This document shows, piece by piece, positions 27,108 to 35,226 of a stretch of DNA of 64,000 nt; the stretch's first letter is position 1, and the number at the start of each line of letters is the position of its first letter. The notes beneath the pieces are model-generated. The model had not been told where the DNA came from. It was given only the letters and a program-made list of their open reading frames with translations, and made no database searches. Source of the stretch: Poriferisodalis sp026713105. GTDB taxonomy: Bacteria; Actinomycetota; Acidimicrobiia; Acidimicrobiales; Poriferisodalaceae. The stretch lies in the NCBI GenBank assembly GCA_965115995.1, contig OZ220472.1, positions 3,286,001 through 3,350,000 on the forward strand. Reading direction: 5' to 3'. The position numbers and the translations under genes are program-made.

Positions 27108-27211
27108 GGTGCGACCGTACTTGCCAAACAGACACTGACCGCGGCAGTGCATGCGTTTTGGGCGCGGAAATGGACGGCTTCGTGGAAGCGGCACATCGGA
27201 GGACTGCTATC

Positions 27212-28003
27212 TCAGGTGGGGGAGCCGGGTGGCGGGCCTGCAGAGGTGAAACGAGTGTCTGGCGGGTCGACCGCCCAAGGCGCGTCCTGTTCCCAACGGT
27301 CCTCGTAGACGACCTCGCGCAACGGCCGGCGCCGCACCGGTCCGTGGCGTCCTGCCGGCCGCCCGAGCGGGATCGTTGCGTGGATGGCAACGCCGTCGGG
27401 TATGCCGAGCAGCTCGCGCAGCTCGTCTTCGACATCGTGATGCCAGCCGGTGATGACGCCGCCGTATCCCAGCGCCCGGGCTGCCAGCAACAGGTTCTGC
27501 ACCGCCGGGTACACCGATGCGCCCTCGGCGTAGGTGGGCTTTCGGTAGCGCACCAAGCACGCCAGGATCACCACGGGCGTGTGCTCGAAGTGATCAACGA
27601 AGTGCTGCATGGTGCGTGCCATGCGCGCCTTCGGCGAGTCGTCGGCGGTGCCGGAGCCTTCCGTGTAGCCGTCGCCGGAGCGCTTGGCGTTCCAGCCCTC
27701 GCGGAAGGATTGGCCCAGCAGTGCCTTTGCCTGTTTGGCAACCGGGCCGTCGCGCAGCACGACGAAACGGAACATCTGGCGGTTGGAGCCGCTCGGCGCT
27801 CGGCTGGCATGCCACAGGATCGACGCGAGATCCTCGTCGGGGATCGGGTCGGGAAGGTAACGGCGGATAGCGCGAGTGGTCGCAAGACCCTCCAATAGTT
27901 CGACCGGCTGCGCACTCGATTCCACCTTCGACCCAGCCATGAACGCTGGTCCAGCTTCAATCTCGCCTGCAATCCCAGTATCCGCTTCAGCGTCGCTCAT
28001 CAA
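27212..28003 (-). CDS. Nitroreductase family flavoprotein
   Basis: A 263-residue FMN-dependent nitroreductase-fold protein. Marks are TTRAIRRYLPDPIPDEDL with the FMN-phosphate Arg pair, SGSNRQMFRFVVLRD, and YPAVQNLLLAARALGYG near the C-terminus. It resembles the group that includes F420- or FMN-linked reductases of actinobacteria; the substrate cannot be told. It is the likely partner of the ClC gene upstream only by position (42 bp gap). Confidence 0.85.
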   Translation of the reverse strand: MMSDAEADTGIAGEIEAGPAFMAGSKVESSAQPVELLEGLATTRAIRRYLPDPIPDEDLASILWHASRAPSGSNRQMFRFVVLRDGPVAKQAKALLGQSFREGWNAKRSGDGYTEGSGTADDSPKARMARTMQHFVDHFEHTPVVILACLVRYRKPTYAEGASVYPAVQNLLLAARALGYGGVITGWHHDVEDELRELLGIPDGVAIHATIPLGRPAGRHGPVRRRPLREVVYEDRWEQDAPWAVDPPDTRFTSAGPPPGSPT

Positions 28004-28045
28004 TCGGCCTCGCTCATGTGCTGTGTCCCGCGTTGTGGGGCGAGC

Positions 28046-29719
28046 TCATCGGCCGCCCTGCGTCTCGTTGAGGAAGTCGACCAGCTTGACGATCGCATTC
28101 TCGGTGACGACGCCCGCGATCCGGCCGCCGCTGTCGATCACGGGATACAGCTCGATGTCTGCGTCTGCCATTGCTTCGGTGACCTCGCGCAGCGTCCACG
28201 ACGGGCGTGCGGGGGTGATGTCGGTCGCCATCACCTCGCCACAGGTCACCGACATCCAGTCGTTGCGATCCACGTCGCGGGTGTCGCTGAGTCGGATCAC
28301 CCCCAAGAAGTCCCGCTCTGGCCCTACCACGATGGCTTCGAGCTGCTTGCGGGGCAGTGCGATGCCCCATACGAAATCGGCTAGGGGCGCGTCGGCGTTC
28401 ACTGTGGGCACATCGGTGGACATCGCGGAGTTGACTGGCATCTCCAGGCGCCGCTCGAGGTGCCCCGTGCGACTGTCGCGCTGGTACTGCGACACCGACG
28501 AACCGCCGATGAGCACCTGTGACACGGCCACGGCCACCAAGGCCGGCACCACGAACGCGGGCGCACCGGTGGATTCGGCGACGAACATCACCGCCGCCAG
28601 CGGGGTGCGGTAACCCGCTGCCAGGAACGCTGCCACCCCGATGAACGGGAAGAACGCCAGTGACTCGGGACCCAGCTCGATCCAGCCGCCCACCAGGCGA
28701 CCCACGATCAGCCCGAAGACGGCGAGCGGGATGAACACACCGCCCACGCCGCCGCTCGCAAGCACGGTTGACGTGGCCACGACGCGGATTGCCAGCAGCG
28801 CTCCCAGCAGCACCAGCGACTGCTCGGGATCGATCGACCAGTCCACCAGTTGACCCTCGGCGGTCGGCCCCAGTGACAAGGGTTTTTTGAAGAGGAACTC
28901 GCTCAGCACGGCCAAGCCCACCAAGATCCCGCCGCCGCACAGTGCCACCAGCCACCAGGGCCGCTCGGACTCGTGAATGCGCTTGGCAAGTGCCAGGATC
29001 CGGCAGAACACTGATGCTGCGAGCCCGCACAGCGCTCCCACGACTGCTGCGCCCAGCAGTTCCCGGCGGCCGAATCCGACTCGGACCATTTCGGTTCCGA
29101 TCTCGAACGGCCGGTCATGGAAGTCGGTGACCAGCACGTACACGACGTAGCTCGAAGCGCTCGAGAGCAAGGCGGGCAGCAATGCGCGGCGGCCTAGGTC
29201 GCTCTTGTAGGGGGCTTCGAGCGCAAACAGCACCCCGGTGGCCGGTGCCTGGAAGATGGCGCTCACGCCCGCGGCGGCGCCGGCCACGAGCAGCGCATAC
29301 CCCTCCCGGTTGCGGAACAGCCGCCGCGTGACACGTTGTATGGCATTCCCGGCGGTGGCACCGGCGTAGATGGAGGGGCCCTCGAGGCCGACTGCACCAC
29401 CGGAGCCGACCGTGACGATGCCTGCCGCCAGCCGGAACGGCAGGTCGCGGAAGCGCATGGGATGTGTGCGGTCGTGAAACGCTCGGATGTACTCCTCGGA
29501 GGTGGACGGCGAGAGCCGGCGGCCCGCGTCGGCCCAGCGCAGCATGATGACCGCTCCCCACAGTCCGAGAGCTGGTGCAATTACCCGCTGCCAGGGAGGC
29601 AGATGCAGCACCTGTGCCAGCAGCACCTTCTCGGCGAGCAGCGCCACCATCGCAACGATGAATCCGGTGGCGACGCCCACGGCGATATACGTCGCGAAGC
29701 GAAGCAGCCGGTTTCTCAT
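28046..29719 (-). CDS. ClC-family chloride channel/antiporter with C-terminal CBS pair
   Basis: A 557-residue polytopic protein. ClC filter motifs are present in altered form: GSGGAVGLEGPSIYAG keeps the gating Glu in GxEGP, and GGVGGVFIP matches GxFxP. The first motif GSGIP is not seen in its usual form. Two CBS domains follow from about residue 430 (MPVNSAMSTDVPTVNADAPL and GEVMATDITPARPSWTLREV), which may bind adenine nucleotides and gate the channel. The retained gating Glu suggests an H+/Cl- exchanger rather than a channel. Confidence 0.9.
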   Translation of the reverse strand: MRNRLLRFATYIAVGVATGFIVAMVALLAEKVLLAQVLHLPPWQRVIAPALGLWGAVIMLRWADAGRRLSPSTSEEYIRAFHDRTHPMRFRDLPFRLAAGIVTVGSGGAVGLEGPSIYAGATAGNAIQRVTRRLFRNREGYALLVAGAAAGVSAIFQAPATGVLFALEAPYKSDLGRRALLPALLSSASSYVVYVLVTDFHDRPFEIGTEMVRVGFGRRELLGAAVVGALCGLAASVFCRILALAKRIHESERPWWLVALCGGGILVGLAVLSEFLFKKPLSLGPTAEGQLVDWSIDPEQSLVLLGALLAIRVVATSTVLASGGVGGVFIPLAVFGLIVGRLVGGWIELGPESLAFFPFIGVAAFLAAGYRTPLAAVMFVAESTGAPAFVVPALVAVAVSQVLIGGSSVSQYQRDSRTGHLERRLEMPVNSAMSTDVPTVNADAPLADFVWGIALPRKQLEAIVVGPERDFLGVIRLSDTRDVDRNDWMSVTCGEVMATDITPARPSWTLREVTEAMADADIELYPVIDSGGRIAGVVTENAIVKLVDFLNETQGGR

Positions 29720-29864
29720 GCGGGTCTAGGTCCTCGTCACCAAATGTTCGCATCAACGGTACGCCTCGTGAGGCGCGGTGCGGGCGGCGTGCCGAGCCTC
29801 GGCGTATTTCAGCGACGTTTACTAGCGTTCATTGGCCTGCGTACGACCACGACTGGGGACGACC

Positions 29865-30968
29865 ATGGAACTCTGGAAGCACGCCTTTCCGACACCGTTG
29901 CAGATTCGAGATGTGGCTGCCGAGGCTGAAGAGGCGGGCTGGCACGGATTGGCGGTGGTCGACTCCCAGAACCTCACCGGCGATGCGTACGTTGCGCTCG
30001 CCCTGGCCGCAACCGTGACCGAGCGAATCGAGCTCGGCATCGCCGTCGGGAATTCCGTCACCCGCGTCGCGGCCGTGAATGCTTGCGCTGTGCTGAGCGT
30101 GGACCAGGCGTCGGGCGGGCGCATGGTGTTCGGCATCGGCCGGGGCGATTCGTGCTTGGTGCATCTCGGGCGGGCACCGGGGCGTCTGAAGCACTTCGAA
30201 CGTCATCTGCGGCAGCTCCAGGCGTATCTCAGCGGCGGCGAGGTGCCGTTCGACGAGATCGACATCCCGCTTGAGGTCGCTCCTCCGGCCGATGCACTGG
30301 AGCTGGCGGAGGGCCCGGGGACCAGCCGCATCGCGTGGGGCACGCTGTCTTCTGATGACGCCGCCATCGGCCCCCGCAAGGTGCCTGTCGAGGTAGCCGC
30401 CACCGGGCCGCGGGTGATCGGCATTTCCGCAGTCCATGCCGACCGGGTGATGTTCGCCCTCGGTGCCGACCCCGAGCGTCTCGCGTGGGGCATCGATGTC
30501 GCGAAGGCGGCCCGGCGCGATGCCGGACTCGATCCCGATGGTGTCAAGTTCGGTGCGTACGTGAACATGGGATGCGCCCGTGACCTCGACGCTGCACGCG
30601 ATCTGATCAGGGGCCCGATGTCAGTGTTCGCCCGCTTCCAGCTGATGCAGGGCGGCACGCCGATCGGGCCGACATCGGACGAGACGGCCGAGACGCTGCG
30701 CAAGCTGCACGAGGCCTATGACATGGGCACGCATTCGCGGAATCAGTCGCCGCAGGCCGCGACGCTCACCGACGATTTCATGGATCGGTTTGGCGTGGTC
30801 GGCACACCTGATCGGTGTATCGAGAAGCTGGAGGAGCTGCGTTCGCTGGGCATCGACAAGGTCCTGCTCGCCGCCCAGTTCAATGAGAACGCCTACGACA
30901 CCCCCGAGGGCGTCGCTGCACGCCAGCTCGTGGAGAGCGAAGTGCTGCCCGTGGTGCAGGCCGCTTAG
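29865..30968 (+). CDS. LLM class flavin/F420-dependent oxidoreductase
   Basis: A 367-residue luciferase-like monooxygenase barrel: MELWKHAFPTPLQIRDVA, AATVTERIELGIAVGNSVTR, FGIGRGDSCLVHLGRAPG and the C-terminal GVVGTPDRCIEKLEELRSLG. The ATG at 29865 follows a GGGGA stretch; an in-frame earlier GTG or ATG is less likely. It is not closely similar to the LLM protein at 3.9 kb. It may use F420, since actinobacteria with many LLM proteins usually make it; this is inference. Confidence 0.85.
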   Translation: MELWKHAFPTPLQIRDVAAEAEEAGWHGLAVVDSQNLTGDAYVALALAATVTERIELGIAVGNSVTRVAAVNACAVLSVDQASGGRMVFGIGRGDSCLVHLGRAPGRLKHFERHLRQLQAYLSGGEVPFDEIDIPLEVAPPADALELAEGPGTSRIAWGTLSSDDAAIGPRKVPVEVAATGPRVIGISAVHADRVMFALGADPERLAWGIDVAKAARRDAGLDPDGVKFGAYVNMGCARDLDAARDLIRGPMSVFARFQLMQGGTPIGPTSDETAETLRKLHEAYDMGTHSRNQSPQAATLTDDFMDRFGVVGTPDRCIEKLEELRSLGIDKVLLAAQFNENAYDTPEGVAARQLVESEVLPVVQAA

Positions 30969-31032
30969 CGAGCCGACGCCCGCGCTGTCGATGGCCCTGT
31001 CGAAGTTGGGGTACTCGAGTGAGCCTCGGGTG

Positions 31033-31123
31033 CGGAGAGGGTGGGATTCGAACCCACGAACCACCTTGCGGCAGTTACTTCCTTAGCAGGGAAGCGCCTT
31101 CAACCGGACTCGGCCACCTCTCC
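31033..31123 (-). tRNA. tRNA-Ser(GCT)
   Basis: A 91-nt gene on the minus strand, acceptor GGAGAGG with CCTCTCC and discriminator G. The anticodon stem CTTCC/GGAAG encloses the loop CTGCTAA, giving anticodon GCT. A long variable arm and T arm GTGGGTTCGAATCCCAC are present. Confidence 0.95.
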
Positions 31124-31238
31124 ATGCCCGGCTGCCCATCAAGGGCAGTCGCGCCGACTCAAGATAGCCCCACGCAGCGGACTTCCGCGATCGGATTGCC
31201 TGTCGATCCCGCAGATGCGCGCCGCTAGGTTGGCCTGC

Positions 31239-31323
31239 GGAGGGGTGGCAGAGCGGACGATTGCGACGGTCTTGAAAACCGTTGAGGCGCAAGCCTCCGG
31301 GGGTTCGAATCCCCCTCCCTCCG
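31239..31323 (+). tRNA. tRNA-Ser(TGA)
   Basis: An 85-nt gene, acceptor GGAGGGG paired with TCCCTCC and discriminator G. The anticodon stem ACGGT/ACCGT encloses the loop CTTGAAA, giving anticodon TGA. The long variable arm and T arm GGGGGTTCGAATCCCCC are clear. It is divergent from the tRNA-Ser(GCT). Confidence 0.95.
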
Positions 31324-31354
31324 CAAAGTCGTTCAGACCAAAGGAGACGACGCA

Positions 31355-31750
31355 ATGAAGAGAACGCCAGTCAACCCGTGGCCATGGTCGCTGAATTTTG
31401 GTTTCAACCAGGCCGAGATCATCGAGGGCGCTAGCAGGCAACTGGTCTGTGCCGGTCAGACGTCAGTGGATGCCGAAGGCAAACCGCAGCACGCCGGGGA
31501 CATGGGAAGCCAGATGACGCTGGCGCTCGACAATCTTGAAGCCGTTGTGAACGCTGCCGACATGGATCTGGCGAGCATCACGCGACTCACCGTCTATGTC
31601 ACAGACATGGACGAAGCTCTGAAGAACTTTGGCGTGTTCGGTGCTCGATTCGGACCGCTCGGCGCGACTCCTCCGATGACGTTGCTCGGAGTCACCCAGC
31701 TCGCCTTCCCCGGACTCATGGTCGAGATCGAGGCCACCGCCGCCGATTGA
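31355..31750 (+). CDS. RidA (YjgF/YER057c/UK114) family protein
   Basis: A 131-residue RidA-fold protein. It shows CAGQTSVDAEGKPQHAGDMG, a central LEAVVNAADMDLASITRL and the TPPMTLLGVTQLAFPGLMVE end. RidA hydrolyses reactive imines and enamines made by PLP enzymes; the conserved Arg of the catalytic subgroup is not clearly present, so it may belong to a RidA-like subfamily of other function. The ATG follows AAGGAG. It starts 31 bp after tRNA-Ser(TGA). Confidence 0.85.
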   Translation: MKRTPVNPWPWSLNFGFNQAEIIEGASRQLVCAGQTSVDAEGKPQHAGDMGSQMTLALDNLEAVVNAADMDLASITRLTVYVTDMDEALKNFGVFGARFGPLGATPPMTLLGVTQLAFPGLMVEIEATAAD

Positions 31751-31806
31751 GTCACCAGGCCCGGGTCGCGTTCACTGCGGGAGGGCCTGCCTGTAGCTGG
31801 GCGGCT

Positions 31807-31903
31807 TCAGGCCATGGCGCCGGTGGCAGCCTCTTCTGCGGTCACGAGATATTCGTCGGCGAGCAGCTGATCAGCTGCGGCGATTTCGGGCGACAGCCAG
31901 CGA
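31807..31903 (-). repeat. Displaced copy A of the hutH 3' end (left boundary of the island)
   Basis: Read on the minus strand this stretch encodes RWLSPEIAAADQLLADEYLV and 11 further residues ending in TGA. It matches the last 30 or so codons of the histidine ammonia-lyase gene at 45018. The identical core TTCGTCGGCGAGCAGCTGAT is at 31852. Upstream of the RW codons similarity stops at once. A gene end in the same orientation as the parent, at the far side of an accessory region, is what integration into the 3' end of a gene produces. Confidence 0.7.
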
Positions 31904-32155
31904 TCTCCGCCGCGAGCTACCGACCTAGGGCACATTGCGGCCAACGGGTGTCGAGTCGTTCTCGACAAGCGGTGCTCCGTCCGATCCTCGAACCAATTCC
32001 CGATCTTGAAGTAGGTGTGCGTCCTTGCCTGAGAGCACGCGGCCTTTGTCCGCGTCCGGCGAGCGTCAGCCCGGATTGCATTTTGAGGCCAACGTGGCTC
32101 CAGGCTGTCCAGCGCCGACAGGATGAAAAAATTACAAGAGCCATCACTTGGGTGG
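31904..32155. other. Intergenic stretch before the island operon
   Basis: About 250 bp with no gene I can support. It becomes AT-richer towards 32120 (GATGAAAAAATTACAAG), where the promoter of the operon is expected. No clear terminator is seen. Confidence 0.4.
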
Positions 32156-32184
32156 TTGATTTTCGTACCCCGGGCGGTTATGGT
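32156..32184 (+). promoter_or_regulatory. Candidate promoter of the hypermodification/protease operon
   Basis: TTGATT at 32156 and TATGGT at 32179 are separated by 17 bp, in the locally AT-rich stretch upstream of the ACP-like gene. Start of transcription would fall near 32191, giving a leader of about 29 nt. A GAGGA ribosome-binding site precedes the ATG at 32220. This is motif inspection only. Confidence 0.4.
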
Positions 32185-32219
32185 TGCTGTAGAGTTTCAG
32201 TACACATGAGGATACTCGA

Positions 32220-32525
32220 ATGACAGTATTTCCGACAATCGTTCGAACTTCGATCGGGGCCGAGGTCGACACTGCCCTCATCACGGCGTTGGCTCTGGTG
32301 CGCGCCCAGTCGGAGGCTGAGATTGCGGTGTCATGGTCCAAGAGCGGTGATGTTGAGATCGTGTCAGTTGAAGCCGAGGCGGTGGTGATCTTCGTAGAGG
32401 ACGCACTTGGGGTGGAGAACATCTGTGAGGTTGCTGATCTGGATAGGGCGCAGCGGACGAGCCTTGTCTCCCTCGGGGCCCTCGTTCGACAGCGGCTGGA
32501 GGCCATGGTCGGGGTGATCCAGTGA
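32220..32525 (+). CDS. Acyl-carrier-protein-like protein
   Basis: A 101-residue protein. The second half fits an acyl carrier protein: Ser49 in EIVSVEAEAVVIFVED sits exactly 11 residues before the Glu of the helix-2 end, as the phosphopantetheine Ser does in the DSLxxVELxxxLE pattern. LGVENICEVADLDRAQRTSL and VSLGALVRQRLE then match helix 3 and 4. The usual DSL is replaced by VSV, so pairwise similarity to ordinary ACPs is low. The AcpS-like gene two positions downstream is strong independent support. The stop overlaps the TS-like start by 4 bp. Confidence 0.65.
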   Translation: MTVFPTIVRTSIGAEVDTALITALALVRAQSEAEIAVSWSKSGDVEIVSVEAEAVVIFVEDALGVENICEVADLDRAQRTSLVSLGALVRQRLEAMVGVIQ

Positions 32526-33367
32526 TTGCAATCTCCGGTGACACGATCGATGAGGCTTGGATTGGAGCACTCAGTTCGCTGCTGGACGACGAACTCGCAC
32601 CCGGGGGGAAGGCAGCTCATCTCACAGTGGCGTTTCCGGCAGACGCGACTAGTGACCGTGTGCGCGAGACCGTCGACCGATTCCTCTCCGATGCGGCGCA
32701 ACAGAAGCCGATCGTAGGACTTACTTCGATCGACACAGTGGCCAACACGCTGTTCCCGTCCGCCTTCTATCTCCCAGACCGTGCCGAGGCGCCGCGTCAG
32801 CACCTCTATGACATGCACGAGGCCAAGATGAAGTTTCACCGGCGTCGCCGAGGTCGCGAAAAGGAGACGTACTTCTCCCGCATGACGGGGACAGATGGAA
32901 CCGGCGAACGGGGCCAGAACCAGCTCGAAGATCTTGTGACCAGGCTGCGACACGAGCTCACGTTGGCGGGTCCCAAGAGCAGCGCGTACGAGATCGGGCT
33001 TAGCGAGGCGGTCGGGCACCTACGGGTGCACTTACCCGAGCGTGATCGTTTCGTGATGGGGTTCCCGTGTCTGAGCCACATCAGCGTGACCTTGGTCCGA
33101 GGCATGGTGCATTTGACCGCTCAGTACCGTAATCAGCACTTCATCCGCAAGGCCTTGGGGAACTATGTCGGCCTCGCTCGCCTTTGTCAGTTCATCGCGA
33201 TTGAGGTTGATGCCGATCCGGGAGAGGTGCTCTGCGTCGCTGCTCATGCCGATGCCGAATTGGGCATTGGGATCGGAGGGCGAAGGAGATACCGGCAGCT
33301 TCTGGACGACTGTGCGGCAGCTGCAGAGATTGGTCCAGAGGGAGGGATGCGGGCCGATGTCGCCTGA
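32522..33367 (+). CDS. Thymidylate-synthase-superfamily protein
   Basis: A 281-residue protein whose C-terminal part resembles ThyA. FPCLSHISVTLVRGMVHLTA aligns with the catalytic PPCH segment and puts Cys183 at the nucleophile. QYRNQHFIRKALGNYVGLAR aligns with the YQRSxDxxLGxPFNIAxY segment, keeping Arg203 and Asn214, and GEVLCVAAHADAE places His242 at the ThyA T-H-L-Y position. The first half is divergent, so substrate handling may differ. In phages, TS homologues of this kind make 5-hydroxymethyl-dUMP or -dCMP for modified DNA. It is the second gene of a seven-gene coupled operon. Strictly, it could also be an ordinary dTMP synthase variant, but its context argues against this. Confidence 0.6.
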   Translation: MIAISGDTIDEAWIGALSSLLDDELAPGGKAAHLTVAFPADATSDRVRETVDRFLSDAAQQKPIVGLTSIDTVANTLFPSAFYLPDRAEAPRQHLYDMHEAKMKFHRRRRGREKETYFSRMTGTDGTGERGQNQLEDLVTRLRHELTLAGPKSSAYEIGLSEAVGHLRVHLPERDRFVMGFPCLSHISVTLVRGMVHLTAQYRNQHFIRKALGNYVGLARLCQFIAIEVDADPGEVLCVAAHADAELGIGIGGRRRYRQLLDDCAAAAEIGPEGGMRADVA

Positions 33368-33821
33368 CTGCGCGGATCAGATAGCTGTCCTGTTGGCGGG
33401 CGTGGGCGGCGTACGCGGCGTGGGCATCGACCTCGAGGAAATAGCTGCGGTTGATCGAGCGAATGCGGTGGGCGGGCAGCGCCGCCGCGAACGAATATTC
33501 ACCTCGCGTGAACTTGAGCACATTGGCGACGACATTGGCCGGCAGGCGTCGCGATTTGCTGCCAAAGAGGCAGTAGCCAAGGCTCTCGGCACGGGCTTTC
33601 GGGACGGACTGGCAGCGCGCCACATCGAGATCCTGTCCGCTAAGGATGGCACTCCGACAGTCATGCTGCATGGCCCCGCACTCAGTCGCGCCAAGTCACG
33701 TCAAGTTGAGCAGTGCTTCGTTAGTTGGTCTCATACAAGAACGTACGTAGTCGCGTTGGCCCTAGCCGCTGGCGCGACTCCAACACCTGATGGATCACTT
33801 GAGTTGGAGGAATCACCATGA
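33357..33821 (+). CDS. Holo-[acyl-carrier-protein] synthase (AcpS-type phosphopantetheinyl transferase)
   Basis: A 154-residue AcpS-like enzyme that would load 4'-phosphopantetheine from CoA onto an ACP. The Mg-binding motifs are intact: GVGIDLEEIAAV with Asp25, and ASRFAAKEAVAKALGTGF with Glu71. FTSRELEHI, HIEILSAKDGTPTVMLHG and CFVSWSHTRTYVVALALAA complete the family pattern. It overlaps the TS-like gene by 11 bp and the regulator by 4 bp. An AcpS inside an accessory operon, next to a carrier-like protein, indicates that the carrier is used in its phosphopantetheinylated form. Confidence 0.85.
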   Translation: MSPDCADQIAVLLAGVGGVRGVGIDLEEIAAVDRANAVGGQRRRERIFTSRELEHIGDDIGRQASRFAAKEAVAKALGTGFRDGLAARHIEILSAKDGTPTVMLHGPALSRAKSRQVEQCFVSWSHTRTYVVALALAAGATPTPDGSLELEESP

Positions 33822-34213
33822 ATCCACAGGAATCAGTCGTTGCCGAAGGCATCGACGCTGACAGCCAAGACTTGGCCGACCGACTGCGGGAGGCACGCAG
33901 CTACCTCGGGCTCTCGCAGGGGACTGTTGCGGAACATCTCGGGATCACCCGACCCGCCGTGTCGGCGATCGAACGCGGCGTGCGGAAGGTGTCAGGACTC
34001 GAACTGAAACGGCTGGCCGAACTCTACCGTCGACCCGTCACCTACTTCCTTGATGCGGAAGCGGAACGTGAGGTCATCCTTGGAGCTGACTCATTCGACG
34101 GGGCTCTTTTTCGGGCAACTCAATCCCTCGACGAGGCCGATCGAGACCAGGTTTTGAAGTTCGCCGAGTTTCTGAAGCAGGGCCCTCCCGCTGACCGACC
34201 AAGCGAGGCGTAG
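33818..34213 (+). CDS. XRE-family helix-turn-helix regulator
   Basis: A 131-residue protein with a Cro/CI-type helix-turn-helix at about residues 22-75 (LREARSYLGLSQGTVAEHLG, ITRPAVSAIERGVRKVSG), then a helical C-terminal part. It overlaps the ImmA/IrrE gene by 1 bp. XRE plus ImmA/IrrE is a known pair in which the peptidase cleaves the regulator and so releases repression, as in ICEBs1. Here it probably controls this operon. Confidence 0.85.
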   Translation: MNPQESVVAEGIDADSQDLADRLREARSYLGLSQGTVAEHLGITRPAVSAIERGVRKVSGLELKRLAELYRRPVTYFLDAEAEREVILGADSFDGALFRATQSLDEADRDQVLKFAEFLKQGPPADRPSEA

Positions 34214-35226
34214 TGGCAGCACAGTCGTGGCAGCAGAGACGACGAGCCGAAGCCTCAGCTCGCGCGGCCGCGTTGCGCGAGCGGCGTCGACTTGGCGTCA
34301 TGAACCAGGAACGCATCGACATCTTTCGGGAGATCGATCGCGCTGGCATCTGGTTGATGTTCCAGCCCCTCAAGAACTTGTATGGCTTTTACCAGCGCAT
34401 CGGGGATGTCGCAGGCGTTGTCGTTCACTCTGGGCATCCTCTGCCACTCCAGCGGTTCACCGCTGCTCACGAGTACGGCCATCATGTACTTGGTCATTCC
34501 CTTAGCTTCGACACCCAAGCCGAGATTGAGGGTCATCCGACAGATGCGGCTGACCCCCTAGATGAGATTGCGGCGCAAGCTTTCGCGGGCGCGTTGCTCA
34601 TGCCACTCCACCTGGTGAACCGAACAGCCGCTGAGCAGAACATAGATTTTGCGTCGCCGTCACCGTCGCAGGTGTATCTGCTCGCCGTGAGGTTCGGGGT
34701 CAGCTATCAGGCGATGCGTACTCAGCTGCGCGCCTACGGTCTGGTCACGGCTGAGGTACTCAGGGGGCTCGACGTCCCACCGGTGCAAATCAAAGAGAGC
34801 CTGGGCAACGGTGAAGCCCCGGCCGACCGTCGTGCCGACCTGTGGGTGTTGACCGAGGACACGGCGCCGACGGGATTGCTCCTGCAGGTTGACGACGAAG
34901 TAATCGTGCGCGTGCCCGAATCTGCGTCAACCGGATACCGATGGCGGCTGGCCGATCACGATCGAAGCGTGCTCGCTCTCATCGATGATCAATGCGCCGA
35001 ATCGCCGGACGGCGACATGCTCGGGGCGACTCGCACTCGATCGCTCCGGTTCCGAGCTGGCGAACCGGGTGTGAGCAGCGTCCACCTTGGACTCAGCCGA
35101 GCATTCGGAAGCGGTACCGAGATCGAGACGCTCAATGTCGATGTTGCTGTGGCGTCGCCCGTCACAGGAGACTCAACGAGCGGGCTGTACGTCGACCAAC
35201 AGGCCAAGCTGCCGGCCTGGATGTGA
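34213..35226 (+). CDS. ImmA/IrrE metallopeptidase fused to a chagasin-like (I42) cysteine-peptidase inhibitor
   Basis: A 337-residue protein in two parts. Residues about 30-185 are an ImmA/IrrE (M78) zinc peptidase with HEYGHH at 86-91 and the third-ligand region PLDEIAAQAFAGALLMP. Residues about 208-315 look like a chagasin/I42 inhibitor: the L2-type loop ESASTGYRW, and later LRFRAGEPGVSSVHLGLSRA. Chagasins block papain-like peptidases, and the next gene encodes one. No signal peptide is seen, so it acts in the cytoplasm. A combination of regulator-cleaving protease and protease inhibitor in one chain is unusual. Confidence 0.75.
   Translation: MAAQSWQQRRRAEASARAAALRERRRLGVMNQERIDIFREIDRAGIWLMFQPLKNLYGFYQRIGDVAGVVVHSGHPLPLQRFTAAHEYGHHVLGHSLSFDTQAEIEGHPTDAADPLDEIAAQAFAGALLMPLHLVNRTAAEQNIDFASPSPSQVYLLAVRFGVSYQAMRTQLRAYGLVTAEVLRGLDVPPVQIKESLGNGEAPADRRADLWVLTEDTAPTGLLLQVDDEVIVRVPESASTGYRWRLADHDRSVLALIDDQCAESPDGDMLGATRTRSLRFRAGEPGVSSVHLGLSRAFGSGTEIETLNVDVAVASPVTGDSTSGLYVDQQAKLPAWM

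Noticed and set aside
31807..31903. Independent small gene instead of a hutH fragment
   Set aside because: No start codon or ribosome-binding site; the sequence matches the hutH end codon by codon.
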